Assembly: GCF_000238355.1 (NCBI RefSeq)
Contig: NZ_AHCA01000004.1
Coordinates: forward strand, 124,001-188,000
Source of the DNA: Pseudoalteromonas haloplanktis ATCC 14393
GTDB lineage: Bacteria > Pseudomonadota > Gammaproteobacteria > Enterobacterales > Alteromonadaceae
Length of the DNA: 64,000 nucleotides
Direction: 5' to 3'
Position numbers and translations under genes: made by a program. Positions 45,707 to 54,707 of this stretch are shown piece after piece. Below the pieces are notes generated by a model, which was given only the letters and a program-made list of their open reading frames with translations, was not told where the DNA came from and did no database searches. Within the stretch, counting starts at the first letter, position 1; each line of letters opens with the position of its first letter.

Positions 45707-45955
45707 CTATAAATTTTCCTCTGCAAATGAAGCTAAGCGACTTCTTACCACACCATTTAAGTTAACCGTGGCACTGCCCTCAAAGTTTTTAAAACGCTCC
45801 ACAATATAAGTTAAACCAGACGTTACTGGGGTTAAGTAATTACTATCTATTTGTGCAAGGTTACCAGAGCAAATCAGCTTAGTGCCTTCACCGCAGCGGG
45901 TAATAATCGTTTTTAGCTGCGAAGCGGTTAAGTTTTGGCTTTCATCTAAAATCAC
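45707..45955 (-). pseudogene. phoH: 3' fragment of phoH, cut by the mobile element
   Basis: The last 82 or so codons of a PhoH-family ATPase are intact: the Walker B region VILDESQNLTASQLKTI, then TRCGEGTKLICSGNLAQID, SSGLTY-like TSGLTYIVERFKNF and a C-terminal RSRLASFAEENL. Homology to PhoH ends at about 45956 where the family expects the Walker A half. Reading on upstream gives unrelated codons (YYINSG) and a TAG at 45974-45976. The missing N-terminal part (PIN domain and Walker A) is expected on the far side of the inserted element, beyond the window. Confidence 0.88.
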
Positions 45956-45985
45956 CCCCGAATTGATATAATACTATCATACCCT
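45956..45985. mobile_element. Left junction of the integrative element
   Basis: This is the point where phoH homology stops and element sequence begins, 65-95 bases before intA. The first bases of the element read CCCCGAATTGATATAATACT. The exact base of the junction and any terminal repeat cannot be fixed without the other end. The element itself covers all sequence from here to at least the right edge of the window. Confidence 0.7.
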
Positions 45986-46049
45986 TAATAAACTTGAACA
46001 AAAAAGCTTTTACACACATACTCTAGCTAAGAATCAAAGGTGAACGAAA

Positions 46050-47540
46050 ATGATACTTCGAAATACAACAAAAACTAAAATAATTAAAACATCAGTCAAC
46101 TTTGGAAAAGGAATGTCTTTTCATCTCGATAAATCAGGGCAACCTATTAAGACTGAAAAAGGCATCAGAACTCACTCATATAGGCACGATAAAATAGAAC
46201 CTAATTTTCCAGTGCTATATCACCCGACTCGCTTCACCGAATGCCAAGAAATGAACTTATTTTTAATGCACCGCTTTGAAGGTCATTTCAGTCTCAAAAA
46301 GAATCAAATAGACAATGAGGCTTTTAGTGACGCTTATCATGCCAGCCAACCGGGAAAGCCATTAGATGTTAAGTCTGTTTGCAGTATAGCTAAGCACTTA
46401 AAAGCTTTCTTAGATTGGTTGGATAAAGATGATGCATCCTATTTTGAAGTAATAGCTGCACCACTTTCAAAACAATCTGTAGATGATGATATTTCTAGGT
46501 TACCTGTGTGGAGATATCACAAACATTTATGTGAAAGAGTCGAAACCAAAGATAAGTCTAAACGCATAAGCTTTAACAGCGCTCAAGAACGAATTAGAGC
46601 TGTTAAAGCATTCTATATATGGAGCCATAAGCGCGGGGCTATAGATAGCCTCCCCTTCTCACTTGAATACAAACAGGTACGTATTAAATCGAAAGCTAAA
46701 TCAAGTGTAAGTTCATTGTTTCAATTACCTACTAGCAACACACGTTCTGGAGGCTTATGGAAGTGGGTTAGTAATTTGAGCATTCCAAATACATTGAAAC
46801 AAAAGGAAGACTCACCCGAAAAAGATCTACAACCATATTCTCCAAAAGAACTTAAACAGTTGCTGGAGACGGATACGGCTCAAAAAGAGACTTATAAGCT
46901 TTATTTGCAATGTGCTTTGCTAGGTGGACTTCGTTCTTTTGAGATTTCAGCCATCGACCAGAAAGACCTTTTTGATCCTGATGAAAAAGAAAACGAGAAA
47001 CGTATTCCAAAATTGAACATTGTACGAAAAGGACATAAGCCAGTGAGATTAACAATAGCGCGAGTTCTAATGAAGCTTTTGTACAATCACACTTTGACAA
47101 TTCAAAATATGAAGCGACGTACCAAACATGAGACTAATCATGGTATGGACAATAGTGAACATCCGCTTCCTTTGTTTATGAATAGTTCAGGATCGCGGAT
47201 AAGCGAAGATACACCGGGGAATACTATTTCCATAGTTAGAAAAGAACAAAGGAAGCAGGGATTAGAAATACTATTACGCACATTCCATGACTTACGCGCT
47301 ACCTTTGCTACTTATGTCGCTAAATACCTAATTGACAAAGGTGAATCGGAGAGTTCCATCAGACAGACACTAATGACCTTGATGAGTCACGAAAGTTTTA
47401 AAACAACCAAACGTTACATCGACTTTGCCAAAAGTGTAGCAGTGGATGCATACGGAGCAATGTCAGAGTGGGTGAAAGATATCTACGGTGATGTTGACGA
47501 ATTACTGATGCGTGAGGCTGAAGATGCAGCAGCAAGTTAA
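46050..47540 (+). CDS. intA: Tyrosine recombinase IntA of an SE-type integrative element
   Basis: This 496-residue site-specific recombinase has an N-terminal SAM-like core-binding region (about 90-200) and a C-terminal catalytic domain. Catalytic residues are visible: Arg in LGGLRSFEIS, Lys in VRKGHKPVRL, His-x-x-Arg in FHDLRATFATYV, His in LMSHESFKTT and Tyr in KRYIDFAK. The ATG has AAAGGTG upstream. It is the first of four overlapping genes; the order and sizes match the intA-tfp-intB-srap core of strand-biased circularizing integrative elements from Vibrio. Confidence 0.88.
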   Translation: MILRNTTKTKIIKTSVNFGKGMSFHLDKSGQPIKTEKGIRTHSYRHDKIEPNFPVLYHPTRFTECQEMNLFLMHRFEGHFSLKKNQIDNEAFSDAYHASQPGKPLDVKSVCSIAKHLKAFLDWLDKDDASYFEVIAAPLSKQSVDDDISRLPVWRYHKHLCERVETKDKSKRISFNSAQERIRAVKAFYIWSHKRGAIDSLPFSLEYKQVRIKSKAKSSVSSLFQLPTSNTRSGGLWKWVSNLSIPNTLKQKEDSPEKDLQPYSPKELKQLLETDTAQKETYKLYLQCALLGGLRSFEISAIDQKDLFDPDEKENEKRIPKLNIVRKGHKPVRLTIARVLMKLLYNHTLTIQNMKRRTKHETNHGMDNSEHPLPLFMNSSGSRISEDTPGNTISIVRKEQRKQGLEILLRTFHDLRATFATYVAKYLIDKGESESSIRQTLMTLMSHESFKTTKRYIDFAKSVAVDAYGAMSEWVKDIYGDVDELLMREAEDAAAS

Positions 47541-50295
47541 AACGCGGAAGTCCAATCGTATTCCTGCTAGATTTAAACCTCATTCAATTGTTCTAGCCAA
47601 ACAGTTAGACGTTTTATTTAACAGGGCATATGACAAAGAAAACAATATTAGCGCAGATGACGACACTGCTATTTCAATGAGTCGCTTGCGGAATGCTTGT
47701 GTCAGTTTACAACATACTCTTCCTCTAGCCCTTAATAAGGTTAGTACAGATACTGCGACATCAATTCAAACTTCGGGATTAAATGCTCTATCAGACTTTG
47801 AAATTTGGCAAGAACTGGAATACTTTTGCATTAATGAAATAAATGATGTCAAGCTACCTAGTTATGCTACTCGTATAGAAGAAGCCTTAGAAAACTTAGC
47901 TAAGTTTCATTTTTATGATAACGCTATCAACGCTCCTTTTAGGCTAGTAAATGGGGCTACTTCAATCGACATAACTAAATTATTCGAACTTGAATTCCAT
48001 CAAGTAAAAGAGATTCGTAAATTACTAAATAAATATCTGGACTATCTCGTCCTTCCAGAATTAAGCCTCAAAGATTCTTCTATTAGGGACAATATCCTCA
48101 AAACTGCGACAGCTATTATAAATCTTTGTCTACATGATACTTTTAAGAATACTGAACGCGTCAAACTGCCATTATTGGCAACATTACAGGATAGGGAATT
48201 CGTTTCATCATTTATATGCAATCACAACTTCCGTACTTTTTTAAAATTTATACTACCCGATGTGTGGGGTAAAGCTAGAGTCAATCAATTTAAAACTGAA
48301 GCCGAAGTAATAGGGTATGCACAAAGCATATCATCCAAATTTGGCAATGAAGTTGATGCTTTTTTGAAAAATCAGATAGCAAGCGCTTCGGAAGCTAATA
48401 CAACAAGAGTTAGATCCTCAACTTTATCATTTCCAAGGTGGTTGAATAGTGCTGGTAGCGTAGCATCACCAATAATTAAGCTGCTTAGTGAGCGTGGAAT
48501 TCAAGGGTTTGCAGAAAATGGCCTTCAGGGATTTAAATACCTTTATAAGCATTACCAAGAAGAAACTCAAAATAACCAGCAGTTTTTACTGCTACTAAAC
48601 GCTGCATTGGACCTTTACCACTTTGTTACGGGTGAAAAAATCGCAAAGGAAAGTTTATTACCCTACTCATTGGGCTATTACCTTAAAGAAAGTGACACTA
48701 CCGAATGGCAGAAGCATGAGTGGGTATATGACAATGCCTATAAATTTTATCAAAACCTAGTCGAATACCATAAAGTTTTTACAAAGCGAATTGATGGCGA
48801 GAGCATAGGTATCGTCACTCTCAAAGGTTACATAGGTAGTATGGCTAGAGCATTGAAAGAAAATGCATCATCATTAACAGATGAACAAATGAAGCTTATT
48901 GCCAGTCATGGGGTTCATGCTTTTGTTGAAAATAACTGTGAGATACTAAAGGCTATAAGAGAGGCAATTCAACTAAAATCAAAACAAGGCGATTTGTCGG
49001 TTTTTGTTGGTAATCAATATCAGAGCGCTATCGACAAATTACTATCGTTTTATGGTCTAGATACTATTAAAAGCTTTCCGGTCAACACCGAATTAACTGC
49101 ACAACATCAAGAGCAACTATCTCAGAATCAAGATAAACTCTACTCATATAGAGAAGTAGTAGAATTAGCATATTACATAGAAAAAGGGCTTTCTGAGACC
49201 TTACTCACAATTAAAGACAAAGTTACACTTTATGCAGCAAAAGTCATATTGAAAACTGGTTGGAATTCAACTCCTACGCTAGAGCTTGATACTGACGACT
49301 TATTTTTCTTTAACACGCCATTACATTCAAGTAAAACTCCTGCTCTTCGTTTATTTAAACGCCGAGCTAATTATCAAACTCAATGGCATAAATTTGAAAT
49401 TAAAGCCGAAGATCTAGAAAAAGAAGGCGTCTTATTCGGCGACGTTGTCGAACCAGTAATATTTGATATTAAGGCTGCGACTAGACTTACGTCTATTTAC
49501 CGCCCTTCTATTGAGAACCTATCAAAAAGAATTTTTGTTTTTCCCAAAGTAAATAGTATTGGAGAAGTAAAGATTCAATTATTAACAGCATCACGTTTCA
49601 AGACCTCTATAGATAGGATATTGACTGAGCTTGGGTGTGATATCGTATTTAATTCGCAAAAGATCAGAAAATCAGGGCTTAACTACATTTACCGAAAAGT
49701 TGCCAAAGAATTTAAGTGGTATCAAAAAGCTGGCAAGCACTCTTATGAAACGTTCTTGCGTCATTATTTAATGCAAGATAACAAAGATGTTGCAATGACA
49801 ATCAACAGAGCGACAAAAACAATGGCAGACTATTTTGTTCGCGATGTTACCGACAAAGTAATCATTTTGCAGACTCCACCAGAAGACGGTAAAAAAGTCC
49901 CGAATGGCACATGCATTAACTCAAAAGATAAATCCGCAGTAGTGGCATTCGAATCTCAAAACAGGAAATTATTAGACCAGCGAGATACAAACGAGCATGC
50001 ATGTGCCGACTTTAACGCATGCTTGTGGTGTCCGTTCTATCGCTGTGTTGCTGACGCATTGCATGTTTGGAAACTTTTGTCATACCGGGATTTTGTTGTT
50101 GCTGATATGGAAAACTCAGCCGCAACATTTGACTCTGTAACAGAGCAACTGGAAAACATAGAGCAGTTGAAAAATAGAGTTAACGAAATATTAACTGATA
50201 TTGCCAAGCTTAATGCTCAAGCTGTGATTGATGGAAAAGAATTATTGAGAACAGAGGGTATTCATCCTCATTGGAAAAACACAGGTTTGCTATGA
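47524..50295 (+). CDS. tfp: Large tyrosine-recombinase-fold protein (Tfp-like)
   Basis: This is a 923-residue protein from the ATG at 47524 (GAGG just upstream; a GTG at 47512 is also in frame), overlapping intA by 17 bases. The C-terminal third resembles a tyrosine recombinase catalytic fold but is altered. The H-x-x-R block reads SQKIRKSGLNYIY with Gln for His, and the His/Tyr region reads GKHSYETFLRHYL. A Cys cluster (NGTCINS, then HACADFNACLWCPFYRCV, about residues 795-845) probably binds zinc. Its size and place between two recombinases match Tfp of SE elements, which is needed for movement but of unclear catalytic status. Confidence 0.8.
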   Translation: MQQQVKTRKSNRIPARFKPHSIVLAKQLDVLFNRAYDKENNISADDDTAISMSRLRNACVSLQHTLPLALNKVSTDTATSIQTSGLNALSDFEIWQELEYFCINEINDVKLPSYATRIEEALENLAKFHFYDNAINAPFRLVNGATSIDITKLFELEFHQVKEIRKLLNKYLDYLVLPELSLKDSSIRDNILKTATAIINLCLHDTFKNTERVKLPLLATLQDREFVSSFICNHNFRTFLKFILPDVWGKARVNQFKTEAEVIGYAQSISSKFGNEVDAFLKNQIASASEANTTRVRSSTLSFPRWLNSAGSVASPIIKLLSERGIQGFAENGLQGFKYLYKHYQEETQNNQQFLLLLNAALDLYHFVTGEKIAKESLLPYSLGYYLKESDTTEWQKHEWVYDNAYKFYQNLVEYHKVFTKRIDGESIGIVTLKGYIGSMARALKENASSLTDEQMKLIASHGVHAFVENNCEILKAIREAIQLKSKQGDLSVFVGNQYQSAIDKLLSFYGLDTIKSFPVNTELTAQHQEQLSQNQDKLYSYREVVELAYYIEKGLSETLLTIKDKVTLYAAKVILKTGWNSTPTLELDTDDLFFFNTPLHSSKTPALRLFKRRANYQTQWHKFEIKAEDLEKEGVLFGDVVEPVIFDIKAATRLTSIYRPSIENLSKRIFVFPKVNSIGEVKIQLLTASRFKTSIDRILTELGCDIVFNSQKIRKSGLNYIYRKVAKEFKWYQKAGKHSYETFLRHYLMQDNKDVAMTINRATKTMADYFVRDVTDKVIILQTPPEDGKKVPNGTCINSKDKSAVVAFESQNRKLLDQRDTNEHACADFNACLWCPFYRCVADALHVWKLLSYRDFVVADMENSAATFDSVTEQLENIEQLKNRVNEILTDIAKLNAQAVIDGKELLRTEGIHPHWKNTGLL

Positions 50296-52376
50296 CCAAA
50301 GAGATAACTAAAACAAAACTACTTGATATCGCTGTTGTAAAAACACATACAGGTCAAATCACTATAAAACCTTTGGTTCAGGTGTTAGAAGATTTTAAAG
50401 TTGATGATACTAGCGCTTTTAATTCGATTGCTTTGTGGGAAAACAGAGCATTGAATATTGCTAAACATGGCACTATTCACTTTGGCGATGACACTTGGAT
50501 AAGCTATGAAGAAACGCAAAGAAATGTGAATTTTAAAGGTGTTGATGAATTAGCATATCAAATTCGAATTTATTCACTAATTAAACTCACACATGGTGAT
50601 GTTGTAGGCGGTAAACCTCTAAAAATCTCTACACTTCAAAATGATGTAACGTATCTAAATTTAATTGCAGCCTTCTTAAGACAAAGAGGTTATCACTCAT
50701 TTCATGAGTTGGAGTTCAAATCTGACTTAGTTATTAGGAATCTCATAAAAGACTATTTATATGAAGTCGGGAAAATAGCTATTTACAGACAATCACACTC
50801 ATTTACTAAACTATTTGACGTGCAACGAAGCTTTCGTCTTTTTGGCCCTAAGGTGTGTAGTGTTTTTATTGATGTGCTTAACCAACTAAACGAGTTACAC
50901 CATCCGAGACCAGTCACTTATTCGCACCCTGTCATTCCTACTAAAGTAATGAAAAAAATTCTGAAGTTTGCAGAAAAAATAGTTGAAAACTCTAAGGATA
51001 AGATAGAACGATGGCTAGAATTAAATGCACGCTTAATAGATAGTTTACATGAAGGCTCCATTGAACCACCGCCCAAAATGAATACAGGTGAGCTAATAGC
51101 AAAACATGTAAGAAACTTACCCAATGAAGAGGAATTCATTCAATTATCCGAAGAATTAGAAGATTTAAAATTAGCCACATACATTAATATCTTGGCCTAT
51201 ACAGGTATGAGATATAACGAAGTACTTACATGCAAGGTTGGCTGTGCCAATTACAAAGATGATATTTATTACATTACGGCAATTATGACCAAAACCGACA
51301 ACAGTAAGGTTGAGATGGAATGGTTTTCAAACGCTGAAGTACATGAGTGTGTTGGTATTTACGAAAAATATGTGATCGGTATGCAAGAAAGGGCAAAAGC
51401 TGTACTTTCTTCATGCAGAGCCAATATAACAAGTAGTCAAGCACACAATTTGAAAGAAGGGTTAGAAAGAAACCGTCTTTTCGGGGTTTCACATAGTAGC
51501 TGTAGTGTTAGTTTTAGCGATACTGGGCGATTCACAAAATTTGAGGTTAAAAACAGTGAAAACATTGAGCTTTTTGACTTAACTCTAGACGATGATGATA
51601 TAGCAGAGCTTGAACGCCTTGAATCTAACTACAAAGAAGTTAGAGGAGAGAATAGAGGTGTCCCATACGAAGAAGGCGATACGTTTAGATTAACCGCTCA
51701 CATGTTTCGACATACGTTGGCCTACTTTGTCATTGCCAATAAATTAGGTGAGCTTGATGATATTAGATATCAATTTAAACATTTAACTAGCCTAATGACG
51801 TTTGTTTATACTCGAAGAGCATTTTTGGCCTCAACAACTTTAATTAAAACTACTGAAGAGTTTAATGAGATTTTAATTGACCGTGTTGCAGAAGAGTTAA
51901 TAGATGAAGCCGAGTCACAATCACTTAAAGGTGGTGCTGGTGAGCAAATTAATAAAACATCTAAAGATCTGATAATAGGTATTACTGATAGTCAAAGTAA
52001 AGATTCGACTGTGATTAAGCAGATCCATTTCAGTTCAATTGAAGAACTGAAAAAATTTCTCGTCAAAAATATTAAAAACATACGTGGCTTACCTACGGGG
52101 TACTGCACTGCGGGAGAAGCTTGCAAGATAAAAGGAGCAGGAATCCCTAGTGGCTGTGTGTATTGTGGTAGTAAAATCATTACCAAACGCCACAAGGTCA
52201 ATTGGCAAATAATAAAAAAAGAAGCAACGCAGAAACTAGAGGCATATGCGGCATTAACCAAAGAAGAGCAAGAAGATTACGAGCTATTTGCTATTCACTG
52301 GAAAAATAATATAGCAGCAGCTGACTATGTATTAGATGAAGGCAAAGCGCATACAAACCAAGGAGAACAAGCATGA
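50292..52376 (+). CDS. intB: Tyrosine recombinase IntB of an SE-type element
   Basis: Read from the ATG at 50292, whose ATGA overlaps the tfp stop, the protein has 694 residues. The catalytic domain shows Arg in YTGMRYNEVLTC, His-x-x-Arg-His in TAHMFRHTLAYFV, His in QFKHLTSLMT and the Tyr nucleophile in FVYTRRAFL. A C-terminal Cys cluster (GYCTAGEACKIK, GCVYCGSK, about residues 605-635) probably binds zinc, as in Tn554 TnpB-like enzymes. It is the second active-looking recombinase of the trio. Confidence 0.87.
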   Translation: MTKEITKTKLLDIAVVKTHTGQITIKPLVQVLEDFKVDDTSAFNSIALWENRALNIAKHGTIHFGDDTWISYEETQRNVNFKGVDELAYQIRIYSLIKLTHGDVVGGKPLKISTLQNDVTYLNLIAAFLRQRGYHSFHELEFKSDLVIRNLIKDYLYEVGKIAIYRQSHSFTKLFDVQRSFRLFGPKVCSVFIDVLNQLNELHHPRPVTYSHPVIPTKVMKKILKFAEKIVENSKDKIERWLELNARLIDSLHEGSIEPPPKMNTGELIAKHVRNLPNEEEFIQLSEELEDLKLATYINILAYTGMRYNEVLTCKVGCANYKDDIYYITAIMTKTDNSKVEMEWFSNAEVHECVGIYEKYVIGMQERAKAVLSSCRANITSSQAHNLKEGLERNRLFGVSHSSCSVSFSDTGRFTKFEVKNSENIELFDLTLDDDDIAELERLESNYKEVRGENRGVPYEEGDTFRLTAHMFRHTLAYFVIANKLGELDDIRYQFKHLTSLMTFVYTRRAFLASTTLIKTTEEFNEILIDRVAEELIDEAESQSLKGGAGEQINKTSKDLIIGITDSQSKDSTVIKQIHFSSIEELKKFLVKNIKNIRGLPTGYCTAGEACKIKGAGIPSGCVYCGSKIITKRHKVNWQIIKKEATQKLEAYAALTKEEQEDYELFAIHWKNNIAAADYVLDEGKAHTNQGEQA

Positions 52377-52837
52377 GTAGCGCATACGATGATATAAAAC
52401 GTGCTTTTGAAGAGATGAAATCTGATGGCAGCAAGATAACCAAAAATGCAGTAGCAACGAGAGCTAAAAGAAATATTGCAAATCTATCTAAAGAAGAAGA
52501 AAAATGGGTAAAGTTACGAGAAAATATTGAAAAAGCTCAATTAACTTGGGAAGAAAAAAATAAAGATAATTTAATAAAACAACTCAGAACAAAGGTAGCC
52601 GAACTAAAAAGCAAGCTTGCTAAAGAAAAGCAAAAAAACGAGATTGACCCTAAGGAAATCGATAAGGATTTTGAAAAGCTACTGGTGCGATTACAAGAAA
52701 TGTACGCTGAAATAGATAAGCTCAAACTGATTAATGCTGATTTAAAAAATCAACTTCAGCACTCAGGGCAACATACAGAAATAAGAGTGGATACGTCTAC
52801 TGGTGAAATTATTGAATTAGTTTCAACGAAACAATAG
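52373..52837 (+). CDS. srap: Small coiled-coil recombination accessory protein (Srap/TnpC-like)
   Basis: This 154-residue, lysine- and glutamate-rich protein has a short N-terminal helix-turn-helix-like part (AFEEMKSDGSKITKNAVATR) and a long coiled coil (LRTKVAELKSKLAKEKQK, LQEMYAEIDKLKLINADLK). Its ATG overlaps the intB stop (ATGA). The position and build match Srap of SE elements and TnpC of Tn554-type elements, which aid excision or orient the reaction. The function here is inferred from context. Confidence 0.78.
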   Translation: MSSAYDDIKRAFEEMKSDGSKITKNAVATRAKRNIANLSKEEEKWVKLRENIEKAQLTWEEKNKDNLIKQLRTKVAELKSKLAKEKQKNEIDPKEIDKDFEKLLVRLQEMYAEIDKLKLINADLKNQLQHSGQHTEIRVDTSTGEIIELVSTKQ

Positions 52838-53059
52838 ATTAGATGTAGTAGCTCATATCTCATCTTACAGTTTTGTTGATTAGGTTTAGACTTCACCTGA
52901 CAGGCAGCAAGAGCGAACAAGAGACGGTCAGAGTGATCTGGATATGTGAACTTAATTCTACAAAGCGGACGCTTAGCGACCCCGTTCATGCAATAAAATT
53001 GAGTTTAGGCAATCCGCATTAATTGTATAATGATGTCTCTGCTTCTAAAGAGTATGTTT
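52838..53059. other. Non-coding spacer between recombinase operon and mer module
   Basis: These 222 bases hold no supported gene. The short minus-strand frame through it lacks a ribosome site and overlaps the preceding gene. TTGTATAATGATG near 53025 could be a -10 region for merR. Confidence 0.5.
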
Positions 53060-53437
53060 ATGAGAACCATTGGAAAACTGGCAAAAGATTTAGATATCAA
53101 TGTTGAAACGATCCGCTTTTATGAGCGCCAAGGTTTAATAGAGCAGCCTCCAAAACCCGAATCAGGTTATCGAAAGTATGACGAGACACACGCTAATCAA
53201 CTCAAATTTATTCTGAAAGCTAAAGCATTAGGGTTTACGCTGAAAGAAATTGAATCACTGATGTCACTAAGTAGCAGTTGCGCTGATATAGAATCGATGG
53301 GATTGCAAAAACTTAATCTCATCCGTAATAAAATTGCTGATTTACAGCGGTTAGAGAAAGTAATTCAAGATATGACAGATTCTTGCAAGGCCAATCAAGA
53401 CCCTCAATCCTGCCCGGTAATAAATTCACTTAAATAG
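53060..53437 (+). CDS. merR: Mercury-type MerR regulator
   Basis: From ATG 53060 (MRTIGKLAKDL; an ATG two codons earlier is possible) the protein has 125 residues. The HTH is followed by TIRFYERQGLIEQPPKPESG. The three Hg(II)-binding cysteines of MerR are present in the right places: SSSCADIES, MTDSCKAN and PQSCPVINSL. It activates or represses the mer-type promoter just downstream. Unlike classic divergent mer operons, merR here lies in line with, and upstream of, its target genes. Confidence 0.9.
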   Translation: MRTIGKLAKDLDINVETIRFYERQGLIEQPPKPESGYRKYDETHANQLKFILKAKALGFTLKEIESLMSLSSSCADIESMGLQKLNLIRNKIADLQRLEKVIQDMTDSCKANQDPQSCPVINSLK

Positions 53438-53440
53438 CTA

Positions 53441-53472
53441 TTGACCCCGTACTTATGTACGGAGTTTATACT
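53441..53472 (+). promoter_or_regulatory. mer-type promoter/operator
   Basis: TTGACC (53441-53446) and TATACT (53467-53472) are 20 bases apart. The spacer holds the dyad CCGTAC-TTAT-GTACGG, nearly identical to the classical mer operator recognised by MerR. It drives merC and the GDCCVxC gene. Confidence 0.92.
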
Positions 53473-53497
53473 ACCTTAAAAATTGAGGTAGATAGTT

Positions 53498-53887
53498 ATG
53501 ATCAATAAAATTCTAGATAAAGTAGGTTCTGGTGGCGTTTGGCTAGCCGCCCTTAGTTGCACAGCATGTTTTCCTGCGCTCGGCTCATTGGCATCTGCGC
53601 TTGGGTTAGGTTTTCTTTCACATTTTGAAGGGATAGCGGTGAACACCTTATTGCCATTATTTGCTTCACTAGCGTTGTTAGTTAATTTCTATAATTGGTA
53701 TCAACATCGAGAGTCATTAAGAGGCATTTTAAGTGTCATTGGCCCAATTGCAGTATTGCTGACCCTTTATCCTTTATGGCAATACGACTGGAGCACTTAC
53801 TTATTTTACTTTGGGATCATTTGGATGGTCGTAATGTCTATTTTAGATATTGTTAAGCCCATTAAGGAACCAGTATGCAAGGTATAG
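53498..53887 (+). CDS. merC: Mercuric ion transporter MerC
   Basis: MerC is an inner-membrane Hg(II) uptake protein, 129 residues here with four hydrophobic segments. The Hg-binding Cys pair lies in SCTACFPALGSLASALGLGF (about residues 21-24), followed by LLPLFASLALLVNFYNWYQH and ILDIVKPIKEPVC. GAGG precedes the ATG. The next gene overlaps its end by 13 bases. No mercuric reductase (merA) is present in the window, so uptake alone would be hazardous unless merA or another sink lies elsewhere. Confidence 0.9.
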   Translation: MINKILDKVGSGGVWLAALSCTACFPALGSLASALGLGFLSHFEGIAVNTLLPLFASLALLVNFYNWYQHRESLRGILSVIGPIAVLLTLYPLWQYDWSTYLFYFGIIWMVVMSILDIVKPIKEPVCKV

Positions 53888-54093
53888 AATTAAAATCTAA
53901 GATAACTTGCCCTGAATGTGGATTTAGCAAAGTTGAAACCATGCCTACAAACGCTTGCCAATGGTATTACGAATGCGAAAGCTGTAAAGCACTACTTAAA
54001 CCGTTCAAAGGTGATTGTTGCGTTTACTGCTCTTATGGAACAGTTAAGTGTCCTCCTATTCAAGAAGGCAATGCATGTTGCTCAGGTAAGTAG
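53875..54093 (+). CDS. GDCCVxC domain protein
   Basis: This 72-residue protein is rich in Cys, with two CxxC knuckles (TCPECGF, ECESCKA) and the diagnostic KGDCCVYCSYGTVKCPP motif; it ends NACCSGK. Related proteins (some carrying selenocysteine in place of a Cys of this motif) are found near merC/merT genes and are thought to bind mercury or other thiophilic metals. It overlaps merC and shares its promoter. The alternative frame 53918-54127 is a shadow. Confidence 0.87.
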   Translation: MQGIELKSKITCPECGFSKVETMPTNACQWYYECESCKALLKPFKGDCCVYCSYGTVKCPPIQEGNACCSGK

Positions 54094-54094
54094 C

Positions 54095-54656
54095 CTAGTA
54101 TTCGGTGGTTCTGTGCCAACCAAGTAATATCTTAAATGCGATTGCGATTAACACTAAACCACCAAATAGTTCAGCTTTAGACTCCAGCCATACGCCACTT
54201 CTTTCGCCGATATTCACACCAATCTAGCTAAAGGCAAACGTCGTGACGCCTATTATCAAGCAAGCTACGGCTATGTCTACCTCAAGCAATGTGATTGCAT
54301 AACCTGCCGCCATTGCATCAATACTGGCGGCAATAGCAAGAACAAATAGCACACGATGAGTAACATTAGCAATATCTTCTTCAATTCCTTCAGATTGGGA
54401 CTCATAAATCATTTTTGCCACCGATAAATAATAGCAAAATAAAAGCTATCCAAGGTGCATAATCTTCAATCCAAGATGATCATCCTTTACCGCTGTAATA
54501 GCCTAAAAGAGGTATAAAGCCTTGGAAAAATCCAAAATAAGCAACGGCTTTAATAAAGAGTTTTTCAGCATTTGCTACTTTTTTAGAACCTAAGCCTATG
54601 GATACTGCAAACACGTCCATACTGAGTGCTATAGCTAATACAAATACTTCAAACAA
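54095..54656 (-). pseudogene. mntP: Broken manganese efflux pump gene
   Basis: The minus strand encodes MntP-like sequence with two nonsense codons. FEVFVLAIALSMDVFAVSIG is followed by FGFFQGFIPLLGYYSGKG and a TGA. Then come [38 protein letters not shown] and GVTTFAFS, then a TAG. The end reads [20 protein letters not shown] and [15 protein letters not shown]. Frame is kept throughout, so it died by point mutation. It would have exported Mn2+. There is no room upstream for a manganese riboswitch before the qat genes. Confidence 0.85.
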
Positions 54657-54707
54657 ATCGATTAAACCTGAATAAAATTGTTATAAGATTACGTGACGTA
54701 TAATTAG

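Noticed and set aside
46050..52837. RIT (recombinase-in-trio) element
   Set aside because: RIT elements have three recombinases of roughly 300-450 residues; here the middle protein is about 920 residues with an altered active site and a fourth coiled-coil gene follows, which fits SE elements better.
52756..52989. Minus-strand frame of 77 codons between srap and merR
   Set aside because: It overlaps the end of srap, lacks a ribosome site and resembles commonly mis-called intergenic sequence.
53918..54127. Overlapping plus-strand frame inside the GDCCVxC gene
   Set aside because: It is a shifted frame of the same DNA without a ribosome site; the GDCCVxC motif identifies the real frame.
54095..54656. 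Selenocysteine reading of the TGA in the mntP-like frame
   Set aside because: A second stop (TAG) occurs further on, MntP has no known selenoprotein form and the site is not a conserved Cys, so a dead gene is simpler.
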